Assembly: GCF_011516925.1 (NCBI RefSeq)
Contig: NZ_WOTG01000016.1
Span: 1-37,805, forward strand
Reading direction: 5' to 3'
Length of the DNA stretch: 37,805 bases
Source: Acetobacter fabarum
Lineage (GTDB): Bacteria > Pseudomonadota > Alphaproteobacteria > Acetobacterales > Acetobacteraceae
Positions 7,443 to 15,923 of the stretch are shown piece by piece (within the stretch, counting starts at the first letter, position 1; each line of letters starts with the position of its first letter). A model generated the notes under the pieces. The model saw only the letters and a list, made by a program, of their open reading frames with translations. It was not told where the DNA came from and did not search any database. The position numbers and the translations under genes are program-made.

Positions 7443-9447
7443 AGACGCGCTCGCTGGCCTCACCGCCATGCAGCGTGAGGCCGCTCGTCAGGAAGGCCCG
7501 GTTGTCGTGCTCGCGGGCGCAGGTACCGGAAAAACCAAAACTCTTGTCGCCGGGGTGGTGGACAGGATCGTGCGACGCGGCATGCCAGCCCATCGCATAC
7601 TGGCGGTCACCTTTACCAACAAGGCCGCCGATGAAATGCGCACACGCATTAACGCTGTGCTGGGTCTGGGGGCCGCTCCCTCGTGGATTGGCACCTTCCA
7701 TGGCCATGGTCGTCGCCAGCTGCGGGCTGATCCCGAGATCGCGGTACTGCGGCCGGGCTTTGACATCTGTGATGCCGAGGACAGCCGCCGCATTGTCAAG
7801 CGTCTACTGCAACGGGCCGCCGATGATGGAGCGTGGGAGCCGGGGGATGCCGAGACGTTCCGTGCCCGTGTGCGTTCAGTTGCGCAGCGGATTGCTCTGA
7901 TGAAGGACGGTATGGTTCTGCCCGATCAGGCTGAGGCCGTACTGGACAGCCAGATCGCCCGGTTTGGTGCCAGAACCGACGAGGATCTGATGGCCTGGCA
8001 GATGGCAGCAGCCCTCTACCCCGCCTATCAGGCAGCGTTACGGGAAGTGAACTGCGCTGATTTTGGTGATCTGCTGCTCTGGCCGACCGTCACCATGCTG
8101 CGCGATGAGCAATACCGCCTCGACTGGGCTCGGCGCTTTGACGCCATTCTGGCCGACGAGTTTCAGGACGTGAACCGTCTGCAATATCTGTGGCTGAAAC
8201 TACTGTCGCGCGATCATGGTGAACTGTTCGCCGTGGGAGACGACGATCAGTCGATCTATTCGTGGCGTGGGGCGTCTGTCAGCTTTATCCGTGACTTCCA
8301 GAGGGAGTTCCCCTCGGGGCGGATGATCCCACTGGAGCAGAATTTCCGCTCCACAGGGCATATTCTCGCTGCCGCCAACAGCGTTGTCGCGCAGGACCGC
8401 AGCCGGTTGGGCAAGACCCTGTTCACCGAACAGGGGGAGGGAGCTCCAATCGAGATTGTCGCCTTCTCCGGTGGCCATCAGGAAGCACAGGGTCTGGCGC
8501 TCGAGATCGGACGGCGCCAGCTTGCCGGTGTCGCTCTTGAGGACATGGCCATTCTCTACCGGTTCAATTTCCTCTCACGCATGCTCGAAGAGGAATTACT
8601 TCGCGCGCATATTCCCTATGAGCTCGTCAATGATACGGCCTTCTGGCAGCGCGCGGTCGTCAAGGACATGCTGGCCCTTCTCCGTCTGGCCGATAATCCC
8701 GATGCGCCGCAGGGTGATGAAGCGTTCCGCCGTGTCATCAATCAGCCTGCCCGAGGGGTGGGGGCAAAGACACTTGCCCGGATCGAGCAGCTGGCCCGGA
8801 ATGAAGCGCTCTCACTGTTTGTCGCATCCGAGAAGATTTTTGCCGACAGCCAGAGCAAGACCGCCGAACGGGTAAGGGCGTTTGTGCGCATGATCCGTGG
8901 TGAAGAACTGCGTGGCGAGATGGCGCTGGGAGCGCGCATGCGCGCGTTGGCTGAGCATTCGGGATATCTGGACATGCTGCGCGCCGGGGGTGATGACGGT
9001 GCTGCCGGGCTTGAAAACCTCGACGAACTGTTTTCGCTGGCGATGGAGTTCACCACCGTCGAGGACCTGTTCGATCATGCTGCTCTGGGTTCGGGCGCAT
9101 CCACCGAGGCGGGGCGGGGGCGTATCCGCCTGATGACCATCCACGGCGCTAAAGGCCTCGAATTCGAGCATGTCTTTCTGATGGGGTGGGAGGACACGCT
9201 GTTCCCCGGTCTGTCGCCCACCAATCTCGACGAGGAGCGTAGGCTGGCCTATGTCGCGCTGACGCGCGGGCGCAAGCGTGTGTCCATCAGCTGGTGCGCG
9301 TGGCGCAATGGCCGTTCCGCCGACGTGTCGCCCTTCGTTGGCGATATCCCGCCCGAGGCCCGGTATTCGGGGTGGCTGGGCAAGGCAACAAGCCGTGCAG
9401 AAGCGCTGGCCATCCGGGCTGCTCAGGATGAGGCGCTGGGGATCTAG
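7420..9447 (+). CDS. UvrD/Rep-family superfamily 1A helicase
   Basis: A 675-residue ATP-dependent 3'-5' DNA helicase. The motifs appear in order: Q-motif LTAMQREA (residue ~14), Walker A AGAGTGKTKT (32-41), Walker B DEFQD (~246), motif III GDDDQSIYSWRGA, motif IV LEQNFRS, motif V MTIHGAKGLEFEHVFL, and motif VI RRLAYVALTRGRKR. It is slightly shorter than chromosomal UvrD (about 720) and lacks the long C-terminal extension. GGGAGGCG precedes the ATG at 7420. Between a Toprim protein and HD-GYP, it is probably the plasmid's own replication, repair or transfer helicase. Confidence 0.95.
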   Translation: MTSNALAEDALAGLTAMQREAARQEGPVVVLAGAGTGKTKTLVAGVVDRIVRRGMPAHRILAVTFTNKAADEMRTRINAVLGLGAAPSWIGTFHGHGRRQLRADPEIAVLRPGFDICDAEDSRRIVKRLLQRAADDGAWEPGDAETFRARVRSVAQRIALMKDGMVLPDQAEAVLDSQIARFGARTDEDLMAWQMAAALYPAYQAALREVNCADFGDLLLWPTVTMLRDEQYRLDWARRFDAILADEFQDVNRLQYLWLKLLSRDHGELFAVGDDDQSIYSWRGASVSFIRDFQREFPSGRMIPLEQNFRSTGHILAAANSVVAQDRSRLGKTLFTEQGEGAPIEIVAFSGGHQEAQGLALEIGRRQLAGVALEDMAILYRFNFLSRMLEEELLRAHIPYELVNDTAFWQRAVVKDMLALLRLADNPDAPQGDEAFRRVINQPARGVGAKTLARIEQLARNEALSLFVASEKIFADSQSKTAERVRAFVRMIRGEELRGEMALGARMRALAEHSGYLDMLRAGGDDGAAGLENLDELFSLAMEFTTVEDLFDHAALGSGASTEAGRGRIRLMTIHGAKGLEFEHVFLMGWEDTLFPGLSPTNLDEERRLAYVALTRGRKRVSISWCAWRNGRSADVSPFVGDIPPEARYSGWLGKATSRAEALAIRAAQDEALGI

Positions 9448-9494
9448 CCCGCCCACGAAACAGCGTCACAACGGGTTCAGGCACACTGTCGTGC

Positions 9495-10157
9495 ATGACA
9501 CCCACCCGCCCGTCCGTAACCGCGGCAGATATGTCGCCCGGTCCGGAACACCGCCAGCTACGGGCACTGGCACATAAGGCCGGTCTTGACCTCGATGGTC
9601 ATGGTAATCGTGTTGCCGGCATGGTGCAGGCCCTTGGTTATGCCTATCAGGGGCTACCTTCCACGGCACTGCTCACGCTTGGCGCGCAGCTGCACGACAT
9701 TGGCAAACGCCACATCCCCATAGAGGTTCTCGATGCACCCCGGCGTCTGACGCCTGCCGAATGGGCGGTCATGCGCCTGCATACCATTCTGGGGCTGGAG
9801 ATCCTGTGTCGCGCTCTGGATGAGGTGCCGCAGGATGTCGCGGACTGCGTCCTGCTTCATCACGAGCACTGGGACGGGTCTGGCTACCCGATCGGCCTGT
9901 CGGGGGCATCCATCCCCCTGCTGGCCCGGCTTGTCGCCATTGCGGACTTCATCGACGCGCTAGCTTCTCCGCGGGCCTATAAATCGGCCATGGCGCCTGA
10001 GCTTGTCCGCACCCTCGTACTCAGAGCGCGCGGGGTGAAGTTTGATCCCATCCTGACTGATCTCGCTCTGCGGATATGGCCGCAGCTACTGCGTGCGCGC
10101 GCTCAGGCGGGGCTGCCGCACGCCGTCACAACGGAAGCAGCGATACTCAAACCCTGA
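9495..10157 (+). CDS. Stand-alone HD-GYP domain phosphohydrolase
   Basis: 220 residues, nearly all one HD-GYP domain. The metal-binding pair LHDIGK (66-71), the His at 96 (RLHT), and HHEHWDGSGYP (122-132) with the GYP signature are all present. Family members hydrolyse cyclic di-GMP or related cyclic dinucleotides. There is no receiver or PAS domain, so control must come from expression or partners. The start at 9495 has no clear ribosome site; ATG 9531 is an alternative. Presence among DNA-processing genes is unusual for a signalling enzyme and may point to another nucleotide substrate. Confidence 0.85.
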   Translation: MTPTRPSVTAADMSPGPEHRQLRALAHKAGLDLDGHGNRVAGMVQALGYAYQGLPSTALLTLGAQLHDIGKRHIPIEVLDAPRRLTPAEWAVMRLHTILGLEILCRALDEVPQDVADCVLLHHEHWDGSGYPIGLSGASIPLLARLVAIADFIDALASPRAYKSAMAPELVRTLVLRARGVKFDPILTDLALRIWPQLLRARAQAGLPHAVTTEAAILKP

Positions 10158-10178
10158 TCCACAGACAGGAGGAGCCTC

Positions 10179-10709
10179 ATGGCCCGAAAAAAACAGACGT
10201 TCACACCCCGTGCGTGGGACAAACTTAGTGGCGCCGAACAGGAACAGGCGCGTCGCAAGATCATCACGGCGGTGCGTGACGCTCTCAAAAGAAGCCCCCA
10301 TACGGCACTTGAGCTGCGCGGCTGCGTGCCGATCGAGATGCGGGGGGCGTTTCCGGTGGTGCTGCGCGACCTGGTTCATGCGGGGGAAGTCGCCTCTCTG
10401 GGCCATAGCGTTTACGCGGCGGTACCGTGGATGCCGCAGACCAGCGCGGTGCGTGCTGATGTGGCGACTGACCTCATCATTGGTGTTCTGTCCAGCGATC
10501 GCCGCGCGGGCGCGGACGCCGCAGAACTGGCAGGTGATCTGTTTCTTCCCGTGAGTCAGATTCGTGCGGCGTTGATAGACCTTGAGGGAGCGGGGCTGAT
10601 CCATGAGGCCAAGCGTCCCGGTCATTACCGTATGCTGAGCCGTCGGATGGCGACGGAAGTGCGACAGGGGGCATCTGGCCGGATTTTTGCGGATGTCCGT
10701 CATGCGTGA
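10179..10709 (+). CDS. Putative winged-helix protein (176 aa)
   Basis: ATG 10179 follows AGGAGGAG, the strongest ribosome site in this region. The product has a basic N-terminus (MARKKQTFTPRAWDKL) and two segments resembling winged helix-turn-helix units: RDALKRSPHTALELRGCVP, and GADAAELAGDLFLPVSQIRAALIDLEGAGL with a following GHYRML wing. It is probably a DNA-binding protein. Its last 8 bases overlap the DUF1173 gene start. Confidence 0.65.
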   Translation: MARKKQTFTPRAWDKLSGAEQEQARRKIITAVRDALKRSPHTALELRGCVPIEMRGAFPVVLRDLVHAGEVASLGHSVYAAVPWMPQTSAVRADVATDLIIGVLSSDRRAGADAAELAGDLFLPVSQIRAALIDLEGAGLIHEAKRPGHYRMLSRRMATEVRQGASGRIFADVRHA

Positions 10710-12048
10710 CTGGGTAACGTTCCCCGACGGGACACGGGGCAGGCGGTCATGGGACGTCGATCCACAGAGAGCACGGGCCTGGCAGCACCGCCTCGCACAC
10801 GCATGGGGAAGTGACGAGCGACCCGTCTGCGACTGTCGTCATCAGGGGCAGCCGATGGGTTTGTCCGTCCACCGCTGTCTGCGCCAGCGCGATGGCCGCC
10901 AGGTTGAGGTTTATCATCTGGCGCGCCTGCGTAATCAGGGGGCTCTGCACGGTGTCGCCTGTTCGTTTCACGAAGCCGACCCGCGTTGTGATGGCCGGGG
11001 AGGATACGCGGATGGTGTCGTCCGCGAGCGCGACGATGGCCGGATCGGGATTGCCCTGCGTCGGGGGCTGCGCTGCCTCGACGTGGCGGCCGGCCCGGCC
11101 GATGCTGCGCAGGCCGTGCGACGGGGAGGCCAGCCCGGGGTGGTGCGACAGGCGCGCATGACCGAACTGGGCCTGTTGCATCTATTCTGGGAAGAAGCCG
11201 GACTGAATAGCTGGACGCGGGGTGTGCACCGTGCTCGCAGACGCTGGTCCTTTGTCCGTGAAGCACTCGATAGGGCTGCTTTACGGATCGTGCCGGCCCG
11301 CAACCAGACCTTGTCGGACAGACTGGCCATGATTGGCTATGGCGACGAGGATGGGCCCGCGCTTTTGCGCGAGACCGCGCGGAGCTGCGGTGACACATGG
11401 CGGATCCTGTTGCTCGGGATTGTGGACGACATTGCTCTTGTAGACTGGAAGGAAGGTCGACAGTTCTGCTCACTCCGCTTTGATGGCGCCAGCGCTTACG
11501 ATCTTCGCGTGAGTGCGGCGTCTGTCTGGCATGAGCGCCTCACACGCAGCTATCCGATGGCCATGGCAGCTCTGGCGCGGCCGCGTACCGAACGGACCAT
11601 CCGGGTCGTGGGGTTGGTGACGGCGACCGTGCGGGTGGGGTTGGATCGGGGTGTTGCGCTGGTGCGCTGTCGTGCGGATGACATTGCGCTCATGGAGGTT
11701 GAGCCTGATACGCTCACACCCGTGTCGAGCGCCCATGAACTGGCGATTGCCCGTGCGCTGGTACACGAGCGCCGGAGCTTTATCCGACCTCTGCGCTTCG
11801 ATGTCGGGCGTGATGTGGTGCTGCCGGATTTTGTCCTGACGGATACCGAAGATCCGCGCGGCACACCCATGGAGGTGTTCGGGCGGGCGGATGAAGCTTA
11901 TGCGGCTCGCCGGGCAGAAAAGGCACGCTATTACAACGAGGTCTACGGGCAGGAGAGTTGGTGGAGCTGGGATGCTGTCGCCTCCCCTGGTCGCTGGCCC
12001 GTCTTCCCGCCAGCGCTCGCGCGTGTGGGCGGGGAAGAGGATGTGTAA
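10702..12048 (+). CDS. DUF1173 family protein
   Basis: 448 residues, starting MRDWVTFPDG at 10702 (ATG 10693 also in frame). The N-terminal block has a cysteine pair (VCDCRHQGQPMGLS), then YHLARLRNQGALH and a third Cys region (CSFHEADPRC), followed by LLHLFWEEAGLNSW. This order is characteristic of DUF1173, proteins of unknown function found on ICEs and plasmids of proteobacteria. The C-terminal part (PMEVFGRADEAYAARRAEKARYY) looks like a nuclease-like endpiece, as in relatives, but catalytic residues cannot be assigned. Translation is coupled to both neighbours by short overlaps. Confidence 0.8.
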   Translation: MRDWVTFPDGTRGRRSWDVDPQRARAWQHRLAHAWGSDERPVCDCRHQGQPMGLSVHRCLRQRDGRQVEVYHLARLRNQGALHGVACSFHEADPRCDGRGGYADGVVRERDDGRIGIALRRGLRCLDVAAGPADAAQAVRRGGQPGVVRQARMTELGLLHLFWEEAGLNSWTRGVHRARRRWSFVREALDRAALRIVPARNQTLSDRLAMIGYGDEDGPALLRETARSCGDTWRILLLGIVDDIALVDWKEGRQFCSLRFDGASAYDLRVSAASVWHERLTRSYPMAMAALARPRTERTIRVVGLVTATVRVGLDRGVALVRCRADDIALMEVEPDTLTPVSSAHELAIARALVHERRSFIRPLRFDVGRDVVLPDFVLTDTEDPRGTPMEVFGRADEAYAARRAEKARYYNEVYGQESWWSWDAVASPGRWPVFPPALARVGGEEDV

Positions 12049-12580
12049 TGCAGGCCGCCTCACTTCTGCTGGCAGGACGAGACAGGCAGTTATCCCCAGA
12101 ATCTGTGGACAGAATGGTGTGCAAGTTGTGACCGATCTGGACAAACCCGGGGAGCGGCCCGTCCGCCATGCCGATGCCGTGTTGATCGGTATGGCACTGG
12201 TATGGATTGGATGGCCGCTCCAACAGCTGTCGCGGCGCTCAGGCTATGATCGCCACGAGATTACGCGGTGGATGCGCAAAGGCGGGATGCCTGAGCCGTT
12301 CCGGGCGTGGCTGATCGCCTTGCAGGCGGTTCATGTCCGCTATCCCACTCCGCTGGCGCTTAGTGTCCGGCCGGGCGGGAACCGTCCACCTTTAGGGAAA
12401 TGGGAGGTGTTACGGGCTCAGTTGGTGATTGGCTGGTCAGAACGCCAGCTTGCGGAGAAACTCGGAGAGCATCGCACCGCTTTGCGGCGTCGTCTGGATG
12501 GGGGTGAGACACTGGATGCGCGGGAATCCCGGTGGCTGGAATTGTTGGAAGATGGCCATCGGCTTAATCCGCGGCCCTGA
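12041..12580 (+). CDS. Putative double helix-turn-helix protein
   Basis: The start is uncertain. ATG 12041 follows GGGGAAGAGG and overlaps the DUF1173 stop by 8 bases; GTG 12119 or 12128 would remove the poorly structured N-terminus. The body contains two related units: WPLQQLSRRSGYDRHEITRW followed by a helix (PEPFRAWLIALQAV), and WSERQLAEKLGEHRTALRRR followed by DARESRWLELLED. Both look like helix-turn-helix modules with a trailing helix, so this is probably a DNA-binding regulator with an internal duplication. No named family recognised. Confidence 0.6.
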   Translation: MCNAGRLTSAGRTRQAVIPRICGQNGVQVVTDLDKPGERPVRHADAVLIGMALVWIGWPLQQLSRRSGYDRHEITRWMRKGGMPEPFRAWLIALQAVHVRYPTPLALSVRPGGNRPPLGKWEVLRAQLVIGWSERQLAEKLGEHRTALRRRLDGGETLDARESRWLELLEDGHRLNPRP

Positions 12581-12609
12581 TGGGCCGCGTTAACACGAAA
12601 GGATAGACC

Positions 12610-12912
12610 ATGCTGGATGGACAGTTTCAAGAAGACAGTGATGAGGACGGCGCTGTGGACACGCGCACGGATGCGGCTGTTGGGGGGATTGCGGCAGATC
12701 GGCTACGCTCGATTATCGAACGGGTGGAACGACTTGAGGAAGAGCGCAAGGCGCTCGCAGGTGACATCAAGGACATCTTCACCGAGGCGAAATCGGCTGG
12801 CTTCGATGTGAAAGTCATCCGCCAGATCATCCGGCTACGCAAGCTTGAACCGTCTGAAGTGGAGGAACAGGAAACCCTGCTCGATATCTATCGGCGTGCA
12901 TTGGGCATTTAG
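12610..12912 (+). CDS. gapR: GapR family (DUF2312) DNA-binding protein
   Basis: 100 residues with the DUF2312 core DRLRSIIERVERLEEERKAL, then DIKDIFTEAKSAGFDVKVIR and IIRLRKLEPSEVEEQETLLD. In Caulobacter, GapR clamps overtwisted AT-rich DNA ahead of replication and transcription machinery and assists topoisomerases. Plasmid copies like this may help plasmid replication or partition. The acidic N-terminal extension (about 25 residues) is longer than in chromosomal GapR. AAAGGA lies about 8 bases upstream. Confidence 0.92.
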   Translation: MLDGQFQEDSDEDGAVDTRTDAAVGGIAADRLRSIIERVERLEEERKALAGDIKDIFTEAKSAGFDVKVIRQIIRLRKLEPSEVEEQETLLDIYRRALGI

Positions 12913-12934
12913 GCCAAACCGCGCAGTACCGGAA

Positions 12935-13104
12935 ACACACCGATCAGACACGACAGGAAGGAAGACAACACGACAACAAAGCCAAAGGAAAACACAGATA
13001 GGACGTGGCAGCCCGATGGGACGGCTGACACGCCCTTCTGGGGCCGCCGGCATGCCAATCAACCTACGGTCCTTCGCTGCGCTACGGTGCTGCGCATGAT
13101 TGGC
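12935..13104. promoter_or_regulatory. T-poor tract and nested inverted repeat upstream of ardC
   Basis: Bases ~12935-13005 are A/C/G with hardly any T. They are followed by an inverted repeat 13054-13061/13097-13104 (8 bp, GCCAATCA) that encloses 13078-13082/13092-13096 (5 bp) and two direct copies of CTACGGT (13064 and 13082). The ardC start lies 75 bases further. Architecture resembles 387-487 and 2102-2234, though with shorter stems. Confidence 0.45.
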
Positions 13105-13179
13105 CTGCCTGTGGCGACCCCTTCCGGTTGCGTATCAGCCGCCCCATCGGGCGGCGACGTCAGGAAGGAAAAAAAACAC

Positions 13180-13451
13180 ATGGCCAGAAACAGCACATCC
13201 ACAGGCAATGATGCCCTCAGCGAACGTCTCGACCTGTATGCCGAGGTGACGCAGACCATTCTTGCCCAGATGGAAAGTGGCGCGCTGCCATGGACACGGC
13301 CATGGAAGACAACGGGGGCAGCCGGTCTGCCGACAAACGCGCTGACGAAGAACCGGTATTCGGGGATCAACGTCGTTCTGCTGTGGCTTTCCGGGGCGAT
13401 AAAGGGCTATTCGAGTAGCCGCTGGATGACCTATCGGCAGGCCGTTCAGGT
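13180..13451 (+). pseudogene. ardC: ardC N-terminal fragment, cut by IS5-family element
   Basis: Starts at ATG 13180 after GGAAGGAAAAAAAAC. About 90 residues match the N-terminal ssDNA-binding domain of ArdC antirestriction proteins: ILAQMESGALPWTRPWK, LPTNALTKNRYSGINVVLLW, SSRWMTYRQAVQ. The family normally continues with a glycine-rich segment and a C-terminal zinc metallopeptidase domain. Here the frame runs into the IS at 13452 and stops at 13515. No remaining ardC sequence is found after the IS, so the downstream part was lost by deletion or recombination. The antirestriction activity of full ArdC is probably gone. Confidence 0.85.
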
Positions 13452-14739
13452 GGAGGGATCGAAGAACCCTTGGTTGATACACTTGGCCTGTAATGTCTGG
13501 CATTTAGCGTTCTGATTGACGGTTTTTGGGGTAGCTTTTGATCTGCGTTTTGAGCAGATCGCGGGCCATAGCCAGTGGGATGGCTACGCGCTTGCGTTCA
13601 ATCTTTCCAGGAAGAGGAAGCGGCGCATGTTGTAGACGATATTGGCCAGCCCGATCCTCATGGTGGCTCGCGTTATGCCGACGGTTCGGACGAACAGCCC
13701 CGTCTGTGACTTCTGATCGGCAAAGACATGCTCGACACGCGAGCGGATGACCGACTTTCCAGCATTCGATTTCTGGACATGCCGGGGCATAAGTTTGAGA
13801 TGCGGCTTTTTTCTGTGAACCTTCGAGACAAAGCCCTGCTTTTCCATAAAGTCTTCGTTGGCTTTGGAGCGGTAGGCTGTGTCAGCCCATACCGTTGAGG
13901 CCGTATTGGTTTTATCCAGCAGCCCTTCTCTCAACCGCGCACCATCACTGGCGGCGGCATCCGTTGTCTTCCATTTTCGGATGAACCGGAATTTCCGATC
14001 GATGGAAATGTGCGATTTATAGCCAAAGAACGGGATGGCGAGATCGCTGGATGGCATGGTTCCATCATCCTGCCGCTTTGCCTTCGTGAACTTCAGTGTC
14101 CAGCGCGCATGACGGTCCTTGTGCGACAGCTTTGCGGGTTTGTCCTGCCAGTCTTTGGGGGTACGTCCTGCCCGGAGATCGGCTTTCTCTGCGTTGGTGT
14201 TCCGCTGCTTGGGAGCAGCCACCAGTGTGGCATCCAAGATCTGGCCTGACATCGGGAGATAACCGGCGTTCCGCAGGGTCGCGTCAAACCGGTCAAACAG
14301 TCTTTCAATGGCTCCCGCCTGGGTCAGGCGTTCACGGAACAGCCAGATTGTTTTGGCATCCGGAACTCGATCTGACAGTCCCAGACCAAGGAAGCGCATG
14401 AACGACAGGCGGTCGTTGATGAGATACTCCGTCCGTTCGTCGGACAAATTGTTCAGGGTCTGGATCATCAGAATTTTGAACATCAACACCGGATCAAACG
14501 GTGGACGCCCACCCTTGCTTCCGTCTGAATACGCCAGAGCCAGCTCCAGATCAGGGCGAAAGGCCTCAAAATCCACAGTCCGGGAAAACGCTTCGAGCTG
14601 ATCACCAAGCCCGCTCAATCGAGCAAGTCGCTCTTCAACATCAAAGAAACCCGGCTGCTTCATGATCCATACCCCAATCAACTCGGGGAATTGGAATCAC
14701 AAAGGGAACCTCAAAACCAGAGGGTTTTTCGAACCCTCC
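13452..14739 (-). mobile_element. IS5-family insertion sequence, full length (1288 bp)
   Basis: The ends are imperfect inverted repeats: the left begins GGAGGGATCGAAGAACCCT at 13452, and the right end, read on the - strand from 14739, begins GGAGGGTTCGAAAAACCCTC. One transposase gene fills the element. No matching target duplication is seen (left flank ...TTCAGGT, right flank AGCTGAC...), and the flanks do not belong together, so the element marks a rearrangement point rather than a fresh insertion. Further partial copies lie at 16554 and 37696. Confidence 0.85.
13584..14663 (-). CDS. IS5-family DDE transposase
   Basis: 359 residues from ATG 14663 (MKQPGFFDVEERL), the start also conserved in the partial copy at 16632. 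DDE residues sit in SGQILDATLVAAPKQ (first Asp), TVWADTAYRSKANE (second Asp) and SRVEHVFADQK (Glu). The N-terminal segment GRPPFDPVLMFKILMIQTL is typical of the IS5 family. The frame is uninterrupted, so the enzyme may be active and could mobilise the partial copies that retain ends. Confidence 0.93.
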   Translation of the reverse strand: MKQPGFFDVEERLARLSGLGDQLEAFSRTVDFEAFRPDLELALAYSDGSKGGRPPFDPVLMFKILMIQTLNNLSDERTEYLINDRLSFMRFLGLGLSDRVPDAKTIWLFRERLTQAGAIERLFDRFDATLRNAGYLPMSGQILDATLVAAPKQRNTNAEKADLRAGRTPKDWQDKPAKLSHKDRHARWTLKFTKAKRQDDGTMPSSDLAIPFFGYKSHISIDRKFRFIRKWKTTDAAASDGARLREGLLDKTNTASTVWADTAYRSKANEDFMEKQGFVSKVHRKKPHLKLMPRHVQKSNAGKSVIRSRVEHVFADQKSQTGLFVRTVGITRATMRIGLANIVYNMRRFLFLERLNASA

Positions 14740-14774
14740 AGCTGACACTTGTTTGCTGCACGGGGGCTCCACGA

Positions 14775-14811
14775 GAAATAAACGCGCCCCAGCACTAACT
14801 GTAGGGGCGCG
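14775..14811 (-). terminator. Rho-independent terminator of the membrane-protein gene
   Basis: Stem 14804-14811 pairs with 14783-14790 (8 bp, GGGGCGCG/CGCGCCCC) with a 13-base loop. Read on the - strand it is followed by TTTATTTCTCG. It lies 17 bases after the stop at 14828. Confidence 0.75.
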
Positions 14812-14827
14812 AAGACAGAGCGGCGTG

Positions 14828-15832
14828 TCAGCCTTGGGGAAGGAGCGCCCCGGTGCGCGCATGGCGTGCATTGGCGCGTTGGCCGTTCAGCGGGATCTGA
14901 CGGAAAGCGAACGGATTGCGACCAAGGATCAGGTACATCATGGCGCCGGTCTGGATCAGCGCAATGATGCAGGTAAGTATTCCGCCCAGTTGCGTCACCA
15001 TTGGCGAGAAGTCGCCCTGGATCACGAAGATGGCAGGCATGCCGCCCAGGGTGAAAGCACCTATGTAGCAAAACGGCATCAGCGCCAGGATGAACACACT
15101 CTTCCAGCCATTGAGCCAGGCGCGGAAGCGATAGGCGATGGCCACGCTCAGGAAAAGCGCTGACACATTAGCGAACAACCACCACCATGGGAATTTGCTT
15201 ATCAGCACCAATGGCTGATGCCCGAAGTACATATAGATTCCACCGTAGTTCAGGAGTATTTCTTCAAGAACGATGTCGGCAATACCTGATAGGGCAAGGC
15301 AAATCCAAAGGGTGCCGGTAGTCACCTTCCGAAGGAGAACGGCATACAGCAGGTAACCGAGAATGGCCCCGAATGCCCACCACATGACGCCGACGTAGTG
15401 ATCAAACTCGCGGCCCATCAGGAAAAACAGCAGTTTGTCGGGGTCATGAGACTGCGACCAGTAGCATCCGGCCAGATAGTTGTCGATGGCTTCGGGAACC
15501 ACGCAAAAAGCGGCTCCCAACACCACGGCGACAGGAACGGTTGATTTATAGCGCCTGCTGTCGAAAACCGCAACGATCAAGAAAAACAGTGCAATCACTA
15601 GCATCACCGAGGTTGCTACGACTACGTGTCGGGCATCCTGCGGGAAGGCATCGTTAGGCGGTGCCGGCGTCCGGAATGCCGGGTCAAGCCGAACCTGTGT
15701 GTGCGCGCCTTGAGCAAACGCCATATCAGGCCAAAGGAGCACAAACGCCACGGCAAACAAGGCAAGCGCCGCAAGCATCATCACATCGGACCGACTCTGT
15801 GCCTCCTTTGATAGAAGCAGTCGATTGGTCAT
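14828..15832 (-). CDS. Polytopic membrane protein, spirocyclase AveC-like (tentative)
   Basis: 334 residues from ATG 15832; an ATG 12 bases upstream (15844) is also possible. About seven hydrophobic helices are seen, beginning with VMMLAALALFAVAFVLLWP. A soluble loop around EEILLNYGGIYMYFGHQPL lies between helices. The Glu-rich motif followed by G-I-Y-x-Y-x-G-x-Q-P-L reminds me of AveC-like spirocyclase-family membrane proteins, but this is a remembered resemblance. It is divergent from a TetR gene with 91 bases between them, so probably under its control. The pair is cargo between two IS copies. The substrate is unknown. Confidence 0.6.
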   Translation of the reverse strand: MTNRLLLSKEAQSRSDVMMLAALALFAVAFVLLWPDMAFAQGAHTQVRLDPAFRTPAPPNDAFPQDARHVVVATSVMLVIALFFLIVAVFDSRRYKSTVPVAVVLGAAFCVVPEAIDNYLAGCYWSQSHDPDKLLFFLMGREFDHYVGVMWWAFGAILGYLLYAVLLRKVTTGTLWICLALSGIADIVLEEILLNYGGIYMYFGHQPLVLISKFPWWWLFANVSALFLSVAIAYRFRAWLNGWKSVFILALMPFCYIGAFTLGGMPAIFVIQGDFSPMVTQLGGILTCIIALIQTGAMMYLILGRNPFAFRQIPLNGQRANARHARTGALLPQG

Positions 15833-15845
15833 GAGGACCCCCATA

Positions 15846-15868
15846 AAAACAACTAGTTGGTTAGTTTT
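15846..15868. promoter_or_regulatory. Candidate TetR operator
   Basis: In the 91-base gap between the divergent genes lies CAACTAGTTG (15850-15859, perfect 10-bp palindrome). It is overlapped by AACTA-GTTGGT-TAGTT (inverted 5-bp arms) within an AAAAC...GTTTT frame. TetR regulators usually bind such short palindromes between themselves and their target gene. Position and symmetry are seen; binding is inferred. Confidence 0.5.
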
Positions 15869-15923
15869 GTCGATTGTTGCACCATCGGTGCCTGTCGTCA
15901 ACGAAGCATTGAGGTCAAGGCAC

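Noticed and set aside
13452..14739. Target-site duplication around the full IS5-family element
   Set aside because: The bases on the two sides do not match, and the flanking genes are unrelated, so no duplication can be claimed.
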